From Histomonas meleagridis (lineage: Eukaryota > Parabasalia > Tritrichomonadida > Dientamoebidae), in contig WSYJ01000144.1 of the NCBI GenBank assembly GCA_020186115.1, positions 62,001-126,000 of the forward strand: DNA of 64,000 nt. The letters run 5' to 3'. Made by a program: the position numbers and the translations under genes. This document shows, in pieces, positions 10,301-20,072 of this stretch; position 1 is the first letter of the stretch; every line of letters begins with the position of its first letter. Below the pieces are notes generated by a model. That model was not told the DNA's origin and did not search any database. It saw only the letters and a program-made list of their open reading frames with translations.

Positions 10301-10413
10301 GGATTTAAAATAATTTGTTGAAGTTGTTCTGTTGCACTTTGTGCAAGGATTGGATTTGAATTATCTCTCATTTGTGACCATAATTGTAAAATTTGATTAC
10401 AGATGTTTTCCAT
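7393..10413 (-). CDS. Karyopherin (importin/exportin beta)-like HEAT-repeat protein
   Basis: 1,006 aa, almost all helical, with no catalytic motif. The N-terminus (ILQLWSQMRDNSNPILAQSATEQLQQII) has the spacing of the importin-beta N-terminal domain, where an Asn-Pro...A-E-x-x-L pattern begins the HEAT solenoid. Length fits the 900-1,100 aa of the family. Such proteins carry cargo through nuclear pores under Ran control. ATG 10413 lies just downstream of an Inr-like TCACCA (10426-10421). The 3' end lies 63 bp from the end of the convergent ankyrin gene. Which karyopherin it is cannot be said; another HEAT scaffold is possible. Confidence 0.6.
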   Translation of the reverse strand: MENICNQILQLWSQMRDNSNPILAQSATEQLQQIILNPDSIYPLISITENIKDENVQHFTATFIYVWTKHFYNSINNEKLLEILPKILQFACVSPKPNGREILCDAAIMIWNRVQIPPQPFFELLNAYFQNQNTIGTGFYLASIMIPNFEAIFSSMTDFFNQAISISAKLLETDTTDNIINVYDFYVSLFQSPDLSKRYSEQLSFISNGIHKRFEYLVTVSQDSFEASRFFFMICRAIQFLPEFVHSCLVDLFPATVAVLHNDQLDSMIRISAFTIFESAIENDQSLLSGNIQDYLNHFTQFSLLLCRESYETDEYLAPSHFFEVLSKEADEETVISLFVPIIETLTNSNDPFSYLVCIMIINSIFESIEAEIMDIFEAFEQLVGKSLVSGNKVLIDKSCKLIDKFILTDESLSAQLIDVFEGCLLQNVPISDNAILTLTNLYDKSSKQPKNIEQTLSILYEQFKSSTDPYRIEILCQLIAQIAVATTGIQGKYYEAIQPFLSQLLKMGDSSYEVAVLAYCSFAFSNPLLLRGEIGSLCTIIFNGLSNPDDHHMILTCATQIQNLVDIYTISIAPFIGQFFNRFIELFTNKSELFSQDVEIENEEEEKEYLKVLATYTEMRGQILMTIATIFNFYHDQFIPRADEIKELIRISINDEQINCYAIRSFEGVISGFVKSNLDVTELMQLLVMSISNAESSDELSDIWDVMTTVISLLGKQLLVQYGDAIATQMIIGLKVENPNYRESNKKNILNRRIVTPLMNSVIRFFLEYGRDGVQYIEHILNSLVSIVNGRSKYCKGQAIKAVAFLLTVFPEFKESLYNMIFVGSMSMIKASFTDNRTCAFEALNYLLYVDPNPIFPQLQIIMNSIGEVIQNDSHFPNELIDAAIILWYSSVMIYQIQPQENEFDEMIKFLTTKMNNINVKFTARFIRFASQKWPVKFTGEDMFLYAAGFFASDDYVIRATDQEDAAFLAQFVINVPLEEILQRTGFYESTISLIQKHLLMYRQQ

Positions 10414-10947
10414 TAAAATTTGGTGAAGTCATTTAACCGTAATACACTTTCAATCCATTCGTGGTCGAAAGCGAATTTTGGGGTGGTTTAATAACCGCAT
10501 ATATTTGAATGTTTTGAACGTATCGGTATTTTACGATAGACATTTGTATCGTTTTAAATCGTTACTGTTTTTTTGTGTTTATAATTTTGATGATGTATCA
10601 TTTTTTTAAGGTTTGGATTTTCCCATGCCTCTTCCAAACCAATCAAAACAGATATAAGTAGAATTTTAATCTATTAATCTATTGTTCGTATTATCGATCA
10701 AAAAATATCCTTTTTCATAATGTGCTATTCTTTCATAAAATCGAGATAGATATCTATAAACAAACCACAAAACAAAAATATCTTAAAATTCAACTATAAC
10801 TTTTTAAAATATCAGACAAACCTTCACGGAAGATTTTTTTGTTACTTTTTCTTTTTTATCATTTCTTTGTTATTGATGTAAAAATTGATCTATTTCCATT
10901 TTTTTTATTATTTAAACTTAACATAAAAATAACTCCATCATAACGAA

Positions 10948-11150
10948 TTGCTTTTTCCCAAAGAAATAATTTATCAATTTCTGTATGACCACCCTAAGAT
11001 ACCATCACAGCTGCTGGATACATTAATTTAATATTCCAAATATTGTTTTGAAATTTGAAATTATTAAAATAAATACTGAATAAAATATACAAATGCCAGG
11101 AGCATAATATCAATCCCTTTTTGTTCAAGAAGAAATTTTTACTATTTCTG
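10948..11150 (-). pseudogene. Remnant of two DUF3447-type ankyrin cassettes
   Basis: On the minus strand the sequence reads EIVKISS-like then EQKGIDI at 11150-11102, followed by an AT-rich spacer containing TATTTGGAA and a second worn cassette (PAAVMVS, then GHTEIDKLF). Frames are broken. The spacer is the same element as in the 41.4-43.5 kb array, so this is a decayed family member. Confidence 0.5.
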
Positions 11151-11160
11151 TAAACTGGTT

Positions 11161-11242
11161 GAAAAACCCTTAAAAAAAATCATGTTAATGGAAAACATTA
11201 TCCATAAATTAGGGTTTTTCATCTTGGGCAGATCTCTGCCCA
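11161..11242. repeat. Pair of inverted repeats (hairpins)
   Basis: GAAAAACCCT (11161-11170) is perfectly inverted as AGGGTTTTTC (11211-11220), a 10-bp stem with a 40-nt loop. Directly after it TGGGCAGA (11225-11232) and TCTGCCCA (11235-11242) form an 8-bp GC-rich stem with a 2-nt loop. Seen directly; function unknown. Confidence 0.75.
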
Positions 11243-11339
11243 CAAAGGCACATATTTTTTATATGTAAACATTAGGAAATATGCTCAAACTCCTTGAAAC
11301 CCTAAAGCGTAAAAGATTGATTTTATTTTTCTAAAAGTT

Positions 11340-11795
11340 TTGATGTGATTCAATCAAAAAATGAGAAAGCTACAATACTATTTGGAAATTTCGTTGAAAG
11401 AGTACCCTCCTGTTAAAATCGAGAATTATGTACAATATGTGCGCAGCCAGGATAATGAGAAAGGTACAATACGCTACAAGTGTATCATTTACAAAAGATA
11501 CTGGTGGCGGTGTACTTTCAATAAAGTTTTTAGCCATCCACATATCAGCGATTTCACCTTCTTTTGCAGTTAATAAAATTAGTAATCATAACATATTATT
11601 TTTCCATCATTTAATATAATTTGACTTTCGTCACGTTCTATTTCGGATTAATGTGCTTCTAATAAATGCAAATGTTGTAATTAATCAGGTTGACATTCAG
11701 CAGATGAAGCAGTATTTACCCAAACTCTTTCATTAGCACCAGTACAAACAACTTTAATAGATGAGAAATATAAATATGGAACTGATATTAACTTA
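11340..11795 (-). pseudogene. Decayed protein-coding remnant, family not recognised
   Basis: Read on the minus strand, 11795 to about 11600 gives protein-like text (SIKVVCTGANERVWVNTASS, AECQPD, then SQIILNDGKIICYDY) broken by three or more stops. It continues at 11575-11450 with a long clean stretch (KEGEIADMWMAKNFIES, then PVSFVNDTLVAYC). Amino-acid composition and dense charged residues look coding, unlike the surrounding A/T tracts. Stops and frame changes show decay. No family could be named. Confidence 0.35.
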
Positions 11796-11834
11796 TAATA
11801 AATGAATGATGAAACTCCTTCAGTTGATATATTT

Positions 11835-11972
11835 ATTTTTTTTTTATTTAAAATTTATTTTTATAATTTCGTATTTCAAAATAATATTTGAAAATCATTT
11901 GAAATACTCAATACAACACTTATTTAGGTTCAAATGGTCATTTAGAAATAGTTAAGTTACTTCAAGAACTAT
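11835..11972 (+). pseudogene. Remnant of a spacer plus ankyrin cassette
   Basis: Plus strand: the spacer block TATTTCAAAATAATATTTG is followed by an NTTLI motif and, after a frame break, SNGHLEIVKLLQEL and a stop. This is the spacer-plus-cassette unit of the DUF3447 ankyrin family in decayed form. Confidence 0.5.
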
Positions 11973-12046
11973 AAAGAAATATTTATTGCACAACTCACAG
12001 CAAAATAAATATATATAAATTTGTTATTTTTGTTTTCTTTTATTAC

Positions 12047-13228
12047 TTAGACGATGCATTTCTTTAAAACTTCTCTGACAACGTTTTCATCAATTGTGCC
12101 TCTGAACCCAAATGGTTTATTACCCATTGACTCCATAACCATCTTTGTGATCTTCTCCAAGTCACCATCCTTAATTTGAGCTCCTTCCCAGTCAGTAACT
12201 TTAGCTGCAATACCAATTTTATCAATGAATTTCCTTAATTCTGAAATAAATCCATGCGCTCTTTCATCTTCCGTTCCTTGTAAGCCAAAAACAAATGCAC
12301 CTGCTTTCGCAAGTATTTTCTTCCTTGGCTCAAATTGGTTCTCAAGGAAATTTGGTGTCACAATTGAAAGTGATGCGCCATGATCAATTCCATACTCAAC
12401 GGTAAGTTGATGACCAAGCTTATGGATGGCCCAACATGTTTCTTTTCCAAGAGTAAGAATGAGGTTAAGTGCAAATGATGCAGCAACTATTAATCTCTCA
12501 TGTAATTCAATTGATGAATTTTCTTTGACAACTTCGGGGCCAATGTCAACAAGTTCTTTGAGAACAGAGAGGAGGAAATTGTCCATTAATGGATTTTCGG
12601 CTGGTGTCATGACTTGATCAATGATATGACAAATTGCATCAAATACTCCATTGCGAAGTTGACGTTGTGGCAATGTCATTGTATATTGTGGATCCAAAAG
12701 AGAGAACTTTGGATAGACAAGGAATGAAACATTTCCTTTTTTAGCTTTGATTGATCTACGGCTAACAACAAAGGCACAGTTCCATTCACTTCCAGTGGCT
12801 GGAATAGTCATAACTGAGGCAAGAGGATATGCTTCTTTAGGTGCAAGTTGACCAATAACAATTTGCCAGGGATCTTGACTATCATCGAGTTTAGAGGCAA
12901 GGGCAATGAACTTAGTTCCATCAAGAACTGAACCACCACCTACTGCAAGAAGAAGGTCTGGCTTGAATTCTTTGACAACTTTAACTATTTCAATTAACCT
13001 ATCATATTCAGGATTTGCTGGAATACCTCCTTCCCAACGAACCTCACAGCTTAATGAAGCGAGGGCTTCAGTGACATCTTTTCTAGCACCGTTATGATCG
13101 ATTGAACCACCTCCAAAAGTGCAGAGGATTTTGCTATTTGGTTTAACAAACTTAGGAATGTATTGCTTGACGCAACCAGTACCAAAAGCAACTTGTACGC
13201 TATTGTTCCAGAACCAATGTTGTGACAT
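12047..13228 (-). CDS. Iron-containing (type III) alcohol dehydrogenase
   Basis: 393 aa, the normal length of the family. It shows the NAD(P)-binding GGGS motifs (FGGGSIDHNG near 38 and AVGGGSVLDGTK near 97) and TIPATGSEW near 150. The metal ligands are recognisable as Asp and His in FDAICHIID (near 195) and the two His in AIHKLGHQLTVEYGIDHG (near 265-280). It reduces aldehydes or oxidises alcohols with NAD(P)H; the N-terminus and motif set recall the NADPH-dependent YqhD/BDH branch. In trichomonads such enzymes dispose of fermentation electrons and the family is thought to be of bacterial origin. An Inr TCACTT lies 14 nt before ATG 13228. Confidence 0.92.
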   Translation of the reverse strand: MSQHWFWNNSVQVAFGTGCVKQYIPKFVKPNSKILCTFGGGSIDHNGARKDVTEALASLSCEVRWEGGIPANPEYDRLIEIVKVVKEFKPDLLLAVGGGSVLDGTKFIALASKLDDSQDPWQIVIGQLAPKEAYPLASVMTIPATGSEWNCAFVVSRRSIKAKKGNVSFLVYPKFSLLDPQYTMTLPQRQLRNGVFDAICHIIDQVMTPAENPLMDNFLLSVLKELVDIGPEVVKENSSIELHERLIVAASFALNLILTLGKETCWAIHKLGHQLTVEYGIDHGASLSIVTPNFLENQFEPRKKILAKAGAFVFGLQGTEDERAHGFISELRKFIDKIGIAAKVTDWEGAQIKDGDLEKITKMVMESMGNKPFGFRGTIDENVVREVLKKCIV

Positions 13229-13238
13229 TCTAGAAATA

Positions 13239-13244
13239 AAGTGA
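13239..13244 (-). promoter_or_regulatory. Inr TCACTT of the alcohol dehydrogenase gene
   Basis: TCACTT on the minus strand places +1 at 13242, giving a 13-nt leader before ATG 13228. This is the canonical trichomonad arrangement. Confidence 0.65.
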
Positions 13245-14085
13245 AGTAAAAGAAAAACAAATCAGCACATTGAAAATTTATCGTCAATTAAAACTTTTTG
13301 TATACGATCGTTCAATTTTGCACCAAAATATTTGAATGCATTCAAACCTAGATGAAATCTACAAATGAAAATATCTTTATAATTTGATAATTATTTAATT
13401 AATATTTGTAAATTATAACATCATTTTATATGTTATTTTTGTTATTCAATTAATACCTTTTTAATTTAATTAGAATTACTGGAAAATATATTTTACGGCA
13501 AAGTGAGGCGGATAATTGAATGATATATATGTTTGATCGCAAAGATTTATTCGATTGGTCAATTTAAGTAATTTTGTATATAGTATATGCTAAATATAAT
13601 AATTGACAGCTATTTTTATGTATTGGTATTAAAGTATGATGGTTGAATTTTAATAGAATCAAATACAATTAATCAAAAAATATAAATAAAGAAATCTCTC
13701 ATATCTGTTATTTATTTTGATTTTATCAATATTTATTGTATAAATTTGATTTGTATTATTTTTTTCTTCATATCATACGAAATTAAAATATTACATATTA
13801 TTTGATAAATTTTGTTCATTGATTATTATTATTATTCTTTTGCATCTGATGGTATATGTGTGATAATTGTTAATTTCGAAATTGTCTTGAATACATTGTA
13901 AAAAATAAAAAAATCGAATCATAGAGTTAATCATTATCAAATCGATGTTTTCCATTATCAGAAGAGATTTGCTCAATATATCAATATAGTATAGAAGAAG
14001 TGATTCCCATAAAAATTTCAATTTCACTTTTTCAAAAAATACGCCAAAATAAACGGTTCGCAAGTAAACATTTAACGTCCGAGTG
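13245..14085. other. Divergent intergenic region
   Basis: AT-rich DNA with no recognisable gene. An open frame on the minus strand at 13791-14063 begins only at TTG and is Ile/Asn-rich, so it is not called. Confidence 0.6.
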
Positions 14086-14188
14086 ACTTCACCATTTTAC
14101 AATTTTCAAGAAAGGATACAGAAAAACAAATAAAAATGGGCGTAATGGTGCAAAAAAGAAGGACTCAAAGCAACCAACACTTTATGAT

Positions 14189-14524
14189 ATGTTCATGAAA
14201 CCAAAGCCAAATGATATCCCACCGATTACAAAAACAAGCAATATAGTACCAGAATCACAATTTGAATACCATGAAGAGACTGCACTTGAAGAACAAGAAA
14301 GAGCTTTGATGGCGATGGTAAAAGATCACAAGATAAACGAAATAATTGTATTCTTCGGGATGGATCAATTTCACATCAGAATTCCATTAAGTGATTTAAG
14401 AATGTTATTCTATAAAGTACAAAATGAAATAATTCGCGAGTTTGGTGCTCCTCTTTCTTTATCTCTTTTTCCTGAAAATCTTTTTTCTAACACTCAACAA
14501 GATTCAGTCTCTGAATCAAACTAA
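14189..14524 (+). CDS. Small protein with an N-terminal PIP-box-like motif, probably frameshifted at its start
   Basis: From ATG 14189 the frame gives 111 aa. The frame is open upstream without any ATG and there encodes KKKDSKQPTLYDMFMKP, in which QPTLYDMF resembles a PCNA-interacting (PIP) box, Q-x-x-L-x-x-x-F. A better start, ATG 14136, lies one frame away; a one-base difference in the six-A run at 14152-14157 would join them and place the motif at about residues 13-20. An Inr-like TCACCA lies at 14089. The rest is acidic then helical (INEIIVFFGMDQFHIRI, LRMLFYKVQNEIIREF) with no known fold. A role at the replication fork is inferred only from the motif. Confidence 0.55.
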   Translation: MFMKPKPNDIPPITKTSNIVPESQFEYHEETALEEQERALMAMVKDHKINEIIVFFGMDQFHIRIPLSDLRMLFYKVQNEIIREFGAPLSLSLFPENLFSNTQQDSVSESN

Positions 14525-15045
14525 ATAAGACGTTGTTTTCATAAATTTATAAATCTCCCTCTTTATTTTACCAATACTTTTTTCGTATAATAATAATGAG
14601 TCTTTTTACCAAGAAGAATATGCATCTGGCTTCCACAATGCATTTGTCATTGCAGTTATTGAATCCATCCTATATTGTTTCTTCTATATTCCATGCATTT
14701 TATACCTTTTTAATACTAAAAAAAAAAAATAATCATTTCTAAGCAATGCTTTGAAAGAAAAAACAACAAAGAAGAGCTTCTGGAACATGAAACAAATCAT
14801 TGCATATCAAATAGATGGCTACAAAGCATTTTAATGAATGTCATTTATAATTTCTATTCCAATTCTATGTATATTAATAGTTATTCATGAATTAGTAACT
14901 ATCGATAGTTCAATAAAAACTTTATTTTTTTATTTATCTTTCCAAAAAAGTAATCTTAAGATACATTACAAATTTTGCTAACTACAAGCAGATTATAAGT
15001 TTTATCACACATTTTTAATTGAACAATTTTCGATATGACAAAAAT
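14525..15045. other. Intergenic region between convergent genes
   Basis: No ATG-initiated gene is supported. Between about 14560 and 14720 the plus strand has a hydrophobic open stretch (ASGFHNAFVIAVIESILYCF) without a start codon, perhaps a relic of a membrane protein. Confidence 0.4.
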
Positions 15046-18000
15046 CTAATCAAAAGGATCTTTTCCGTCATCGAAATCATCAAAGTTTTCTTTGTTATTT
15101 GGATCATCATAGTCAATAATTTGTATATCAGAGAAATTTTTTTCTTCTCCGAAATCATATTCGTCATTATATTCATCATTTTCTCCATTTAGTTTTGCAT
15201 ATTCATTAGCTTCACGTTCAATAGTTTTTTTATCATTATTATTACTATTTGATTCGAAGTCATTATAGTCATTGTCATTACTTTCTCTTTCTTTATCAGA
15301 ATTATTAAGTTTTTGCGATTCTTCAACAGATTCATTGTTCTGATTTTCGTTGTCTGAATCATTACTCGTATTTTCTTGTTCATGTTTTGTTTCACTGTTT
15401 TCTTTGCTCATTTTGTCATCAGAATTTGAGTTTTCGTTGTCGATATCTTCTTCATCATTATTTGCGCTTGCTTTACCAAGTGAAATGTTTTCTTCGTCTG
15501 ACGTTTCAATGCTTTTTTGTCCTTTATCAGATTTACTGTTTGATTCACTGCCGCTTTTATCTTCTTTTTCTTTATCCAATTCACTTTCACCATTTTTGTT
15601 TGAGGTTTCGCTTTTTTCTTTTTCTTTGTCCGACTCACTGCTGTTTTCGCTTTGCTTCTTGTCTGAACGTTCTTCATCACTAATGTTATCTTCTTTGTCA
15701 TTACCAATTTTTAAACTGAGTTTTGGCGTTTCTTCATCTGATTCACTGCTGCTTTTGCTTTGTTTCTCACTTGATTTTTCTTTAGCACTGTCATTCTCTT
15801 CTTTATCTTTATCTGGTTCACTGCTTTCATTTTCAAAGTCTTCGTTGTTATCTTTTTGATTATTACCAAAATTTAAGCTGAGTTTTGGCGTTTCTTTATC
15901 TGATTCACTATTACTTCTGCTTTGTATTTCATCTGAATTAGAATTTTCTTTATCTGATTCACTGCTCTTTTTACTTGATTTAGAGCTTTCTTCGCTACTG
16001 CTGTCACTACTCTTCTTTTCTTTTTCTTTATCTGATTTATCATCATCGCTTTCAAAGTCTTCGTTATTATCTTTTTGATCATTACCAAAATTTAAACTGA
16101 GTTTTGGCGTTTCTTTATCTGATTCACTATTACTTCTGCTTTGCATTTCATCTGAATTAGAATTTTCGTTTTTATTATTTTCTTTATCTGATTCAGAGTC
16201 CTCGTTATTGCTACTGTCACTGCTCTTGTTTTGCTTATCTGATTCACTTTCACTTTTGCTTTGCTTTTCATCTGAGCTTTCTTTATGTGATTCATTGATT
16301 TCTTTTTCTAGTTCTTCATTGTTGTTATTAAGTTTTGGTGAATCATTGTCTGATTCGCTTTTTCCTTCTTTATCTGATGTTTCACTGCTGTTTTTGCCTT
16401 GTTTTTCATCTGATCTTTCGCTTTCACTGTTTTTGTTTTCTTTATCTGATTTATCATCATCGCTTTCAAAGTTATCATTGTTATCTTTTTGATTATTACC
16501 AAAATTTAAGCTGAGTTTTGGCGTTTCTTTATCTGATTCACTATTACTTCTGCTTTGCATTTCATCTGAATTAGAATTTTCTTTATCTGATTCACTGCTC
16601 TTTTTACTTGATTTAGAGCTTTCTTCGCTACTCTTATTTTCTTTTTTATCTGATTGATTGTTTTCATTTTCAAAGTCATCGTTGTTATCTTTTTGATTAT
16701 TACCAAAATTTAAGCTGAGTTTTGGCGTTTCTTTATCTGATTCACTATTACTTCTGCTTTGTATTTCATCTGAATTAGAATTTTCTTTATCTGATTCACT
16801 GCTCTTTTTACTTGATTTAGAGCTTTCTTCGCTACTCTTATTTTCTTTTTTATCTGATTGATTGTTTTCATTTTCAAAGTCATCGTTGTTATCTTTTTGA
16901 TTATTACCAAAATTTAAGCTGAGTTTTGGCGTTTCTTTATCTGATTCACTATTACTTCTGCTTTGTATTTCATCTGAATTAGAATTTTCTTTATCTGATT
17001 CACTGCTCTTTTTACTTGATTTAGAGCTTTCTTCGCTACTCTTATTTTCTTTTTTATCTGATTGATTGTTTTCATTTTCAAAGTCATCGTTGTTATCTTT
17101 TTGATTATTACCAAAATTTAAGCTGAGTTTTGGCGTTTCTTTATCTGATTCACTATTACTTCTGCTTTGTATTTCATCTGAATTAGAATTTTCTTTATCT
17201 GATTCACTGCTCTTTTTACTTGATTTAGAGTTTTCTTCGCCACTGCTGTCACTGCTCTTATATTCTTTATCTGATTCACTGCTTTGTTTTTTATCTGAAC
17301 TTTCTTTATTTTGTTTGTCTGATTCATTTTCTAAGTCTTTATTATATTTAAGTTTAACACTAAGTTTTGGTGATTCTTTGTCTGATGTTTCACTGCTTTC
17401 ATTTCCTTTATCAGAATCATCAATATCACTTTCGCTCTTATTTATGTCTTTTTTAAGTTTTGGCATTTCGTCACGATTTGATTTCCTTTCACTTTCTGAA
17501 TTAGATTTACTACTATTTGATTCTTTATCTTTTTCGTTTTCACTTCTCGTTTTCTCATCAGATTCTTCATTATCATTTCTATGTTTGTTTTCTTTTTCAG
17601 ATTCGTTTTGATTCATACTTCTTTCTTTGACATTTTCTTCATCTTTATCTTGTTCGTTAAGTTTGATACTAAGTTTTGTCTCTTTGTTTGAGCTTTCATC
17701 AGACTTTTCGCTATGTTTACTTTCACTGCTGCTTTTGTCTGATTCATTATTAAAGTCATCGAAATCTTTATCAGATTTATAACTGCTTTCGCTCTTTTTG
17801 TCTGATGATTCTTTTTCACTTTTCTTTGATTCTTCATCTGACTCTTTGTTGAGTTCATTTGATTCTTCTTTATCAGATTTATCACTGCTTTCGCTTCTTT
17901 TTTCTGATGATTCTTTTTGGCTATTCTTTGATTCTTTATCTGACTCTTTGTTGAAATCATTTGATTCTTCTTTATAAGATTTACTACTGCTGCTTTTGTC

Positions 18001-20044
18001 TGATTCATTTTTAAAGTCATCGAAATCTTTATCAGATTTATCACTGCTTTCGCTCTTTTTACTTGATGATTCTTTTTCGCTCTTCTTTGATTCTTTATCT
18101 GATTCCTTATTAAAGTCATCGAAATCTTTGTCAGATTTACTACTGCTTTCGCTCTTTTTGTCTGATTTCTCTTTATCAGATTTATCACTGCTTTCGCTTC
18201 TTTTTTCTGATGATTCTTTTTGGCTATTCTTTGATTCCTTATCTGACTCTTTGTTGAATTCATCGAAATCGTTATCAAAATCATCTTTATCAGATTTACT
18301 GCTGCTTTCGCTCTTCTTGCTTGACAATTCTTTTTCACTTTCCTTTGATTCTTTACCTGATTCACTACTGCTTTTGCGTGACTCTTTGTTAGATTTACTG
18401 AAATCACTTTCGAAATCTTCTTTATCGAATTTACTGCTTTTGCTTTCCTTTGATTCTTTGTCACTTTCACTGCTATGTTTACTTGAGCTCTTCTTTGATG
18501 TTTTATTGGATTTACTGAAGTCACTTTCGAAATCTTCTTTATCGAATTTACTGCTTTTGCTTTCCTTTGATTCTTTACCTGATTCACTACTGCTTTTTGC
18601 GTGACTCTTTGTTAGATTTACTGAAATCACTTTCGAAATCTTCTTTATCGAATTTACTGCTTTTGCTTTCCTTTGATTCTTTGTCACTTTCACTGCTATG
18701 TTTACTTGAGCTCTTCTTTGATGTTTTATTGGATTTACTGAAGTCACTTTCGAATTCTTCTTTATCGAATTTACTGCTTTTGCTTTCCTTTGATTCTTTA
18801 CCTGATTCACTACTGCTTTTGCGTGACTCTTTGTTAGATTTACTGAAATCACTTTCGAAATCTTCTTTATCGAATTTACTGCTTTTGCTTTCCTTTGATT
18901 CTTTGTCACTTTCACTGCTATGTTTACTTGAGCTCTTCTTTGATGTTTTATTGGATTTACTGAAGTCACTTTCGAATTCTTCTTTTGAACTGTTTCGTGA
19001 TTTATGGGAGCTCTTCTTACTATATTCGCTGCTTTCGCGTGATTCCTTATTGGATTTACTGAAATCGCTTTCGAAATCTTTATCGAATTTACTGCTTTTG
19101 CTTTCCTTTGATTCTTTGTCACTTTCACTGCTATGTTTACTTGAGCTCTTCTTTGATGTTTTATTGGATTTACTGAAGTCACTTTCGAAATCTTCTTTTT
19201 CATATTTACTGCTAATACTCTTTTTGCTATATTCGCTTTCGAACTTTGTACTGTTTTCTTTTGCAAACAGATTTAATTTAAGTTTTTGTTCTTTTGTTTC
19301 CTGCTTAGATTTATGCGTTTGGATTTGTGGACTATTAAGTTTGGTCCCTGTTCTTCTTGTTTTACGTGTCGTTGGCATTTCTACTGATGGAACACTAATT
19401 TTTGGTTCTTCATTTTGCTCTTTTTGATAATTAGATTTCACTGAAATTCTTCGAACTGATTGATTTGTCTTAGCTCTTGTTTGTTTGCTGTTGTTAATCT
19501 TAGGTAAAACAATTGCTTGTGATTCTTTCGGTGTTTCTTTCTTTGATGAAACATATGAATATTTCCGATTTTTCTTAGGAGTATGTGATTGCCTTGATTT
19601 AGTGACTCTAAAATTGGAAGATTCAAGTTTGTTGCTTGGTTTAGTGTCGATTACTGTCATTCCATCATCATGAATAATTCGCTCTTTACTCTTTGAAGCT
19701 TGTTGTTGCAATAACGAAAGTTGTAACTCACACTCCCGAAGTTTACCAACCCAATTCTGTGTGACGTGTGGTGGATTTGGTGTTTTGATTGCTCGAATTT
19801 TATGATTTTGACGCATGGCTGAAATCATTCTAATATTTTCGTTTTCTATTTGAAGTTGGATTGCTCTGTTTTTCTCTTTATTTTTTTGATATTCAACTAA
19901 TCTAGGAACTTTTGGTGGTGGTGATGTGTCAACTACACATCTTTTTGCAGCTATTTCATCAAGAGCAAGTGCATGCCTTTGATACGCTTTTTTCTTCTCA
20001 CTTATGTCCAATAACTCAGAAGCAACAGCAGTGTTTACACTCAT
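15046..20044 (-). CDS. Giant low-complexity Ser/Lys/Asp/Glu repeat protein with a one-base frameshift
   Basis: Two overlapping frames (20044-18587 and the true-frame part from about 18590 to 15046) form one gene. The span is 4,999 nt, one more than 1,666 codons. The shift is a five-T run at 18594-18598; the sister repeats have four T. The N-terminal 270 residues are not repetitive and contain KNREKN-like basic helices (EKNRAIQLQIENENIRMISAM) that weakly recall the CFAP97/Hemingway motif of ciliary proteins. The rest is disordered Ser/Lys/Asp/Glu sequence in 222-bp and 204-bp repeats, ending acidic with DDFDDGKDPFD. An Inr TCATTA lies 26 nt before ATG 20044. Whether the frameshift is real or a homopolymer or repeat-assembly error is unknown. 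Confidence 0.7.
16506..17327 (-). repeat. Near-identical 204-bp (68-codon) tandem repeats
   Basis: Four consecutive units begin at 16706, 16910, 17114 and about 17318, exactly 204 bp apart; a fifth diverged unit lies at about 15873-16090. Each encodes SESDKENSNSDEIQSRSNS followed by KETPKLSLNFGNNQKDN and an acidic DFENENNQSDKKEN segment. The units differ at only a few bases, so they were recently duplicated or are being homogenised. Confidence 0.85.
18420..19200 (-). repeat. 222-bp (74-codon) tandem repeats at the N-terminal side of the giant protein
   Basis: The marker TTTTATTGGA (plus strand) occurs at 18501, 18724, 18946 and 19159: spacings 223, 222 and 213 bp. 222 and 213 are whole codons; the 223 spacing holds the extra T. 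Each unit encodes KESKESKSSKFDKEDFESDF and SKSNKTSKKSSSKHSSESD. Confidence 0.85.
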
Positions 20045-20066
20045 CCAACTTCAAAAGTTCGTTATT

Positions 20067-20072
20067 TAATGA
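20067..20072 (-). promoter_or_regulatory. Inr-like TCATTA of the giant repeat gene
   Basis: TCATTA on the minus strand is 26 nt upstream of ATG 20044 and fits TCA-Y-W. Confidence 0.45.

Larger units (their letters stand above)
10414..12046. other. 1.6-kb gene-poor region with several decayed sequences and hairpins
   Basis: No intact gene. It contains ankyrin remnants at 10948-11150 and 11835-11972, strong inverted repeats at 11161-11242, and a protein-like but broken minus-strand stretch at 11340-11795, each listed separately. Confidence 0.6.

Noticed and set aside
11209-11216. TTAGGG as a telomere repeat
   Set aside because: A single copy that is the arm of a hairpin; no tandem array.
13791-14063. 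90-codon minus-strand frame
   Set aside because: Starts only at TTG, Ile/Asn-rich, no homology visible.
15350-19427. Long Ser/Leu/Phe-rich plus-strand frames (for example 17996-18604 and 18567-19427) and Lys/Ile-rich minus-strand frames in the other phase
   Set aside because: They are mirror or phase shadows of the Ser/Lys/Asp/Glu repeats; codon periodicity and the acidic repeat text belong to the 20044-15046 frame.
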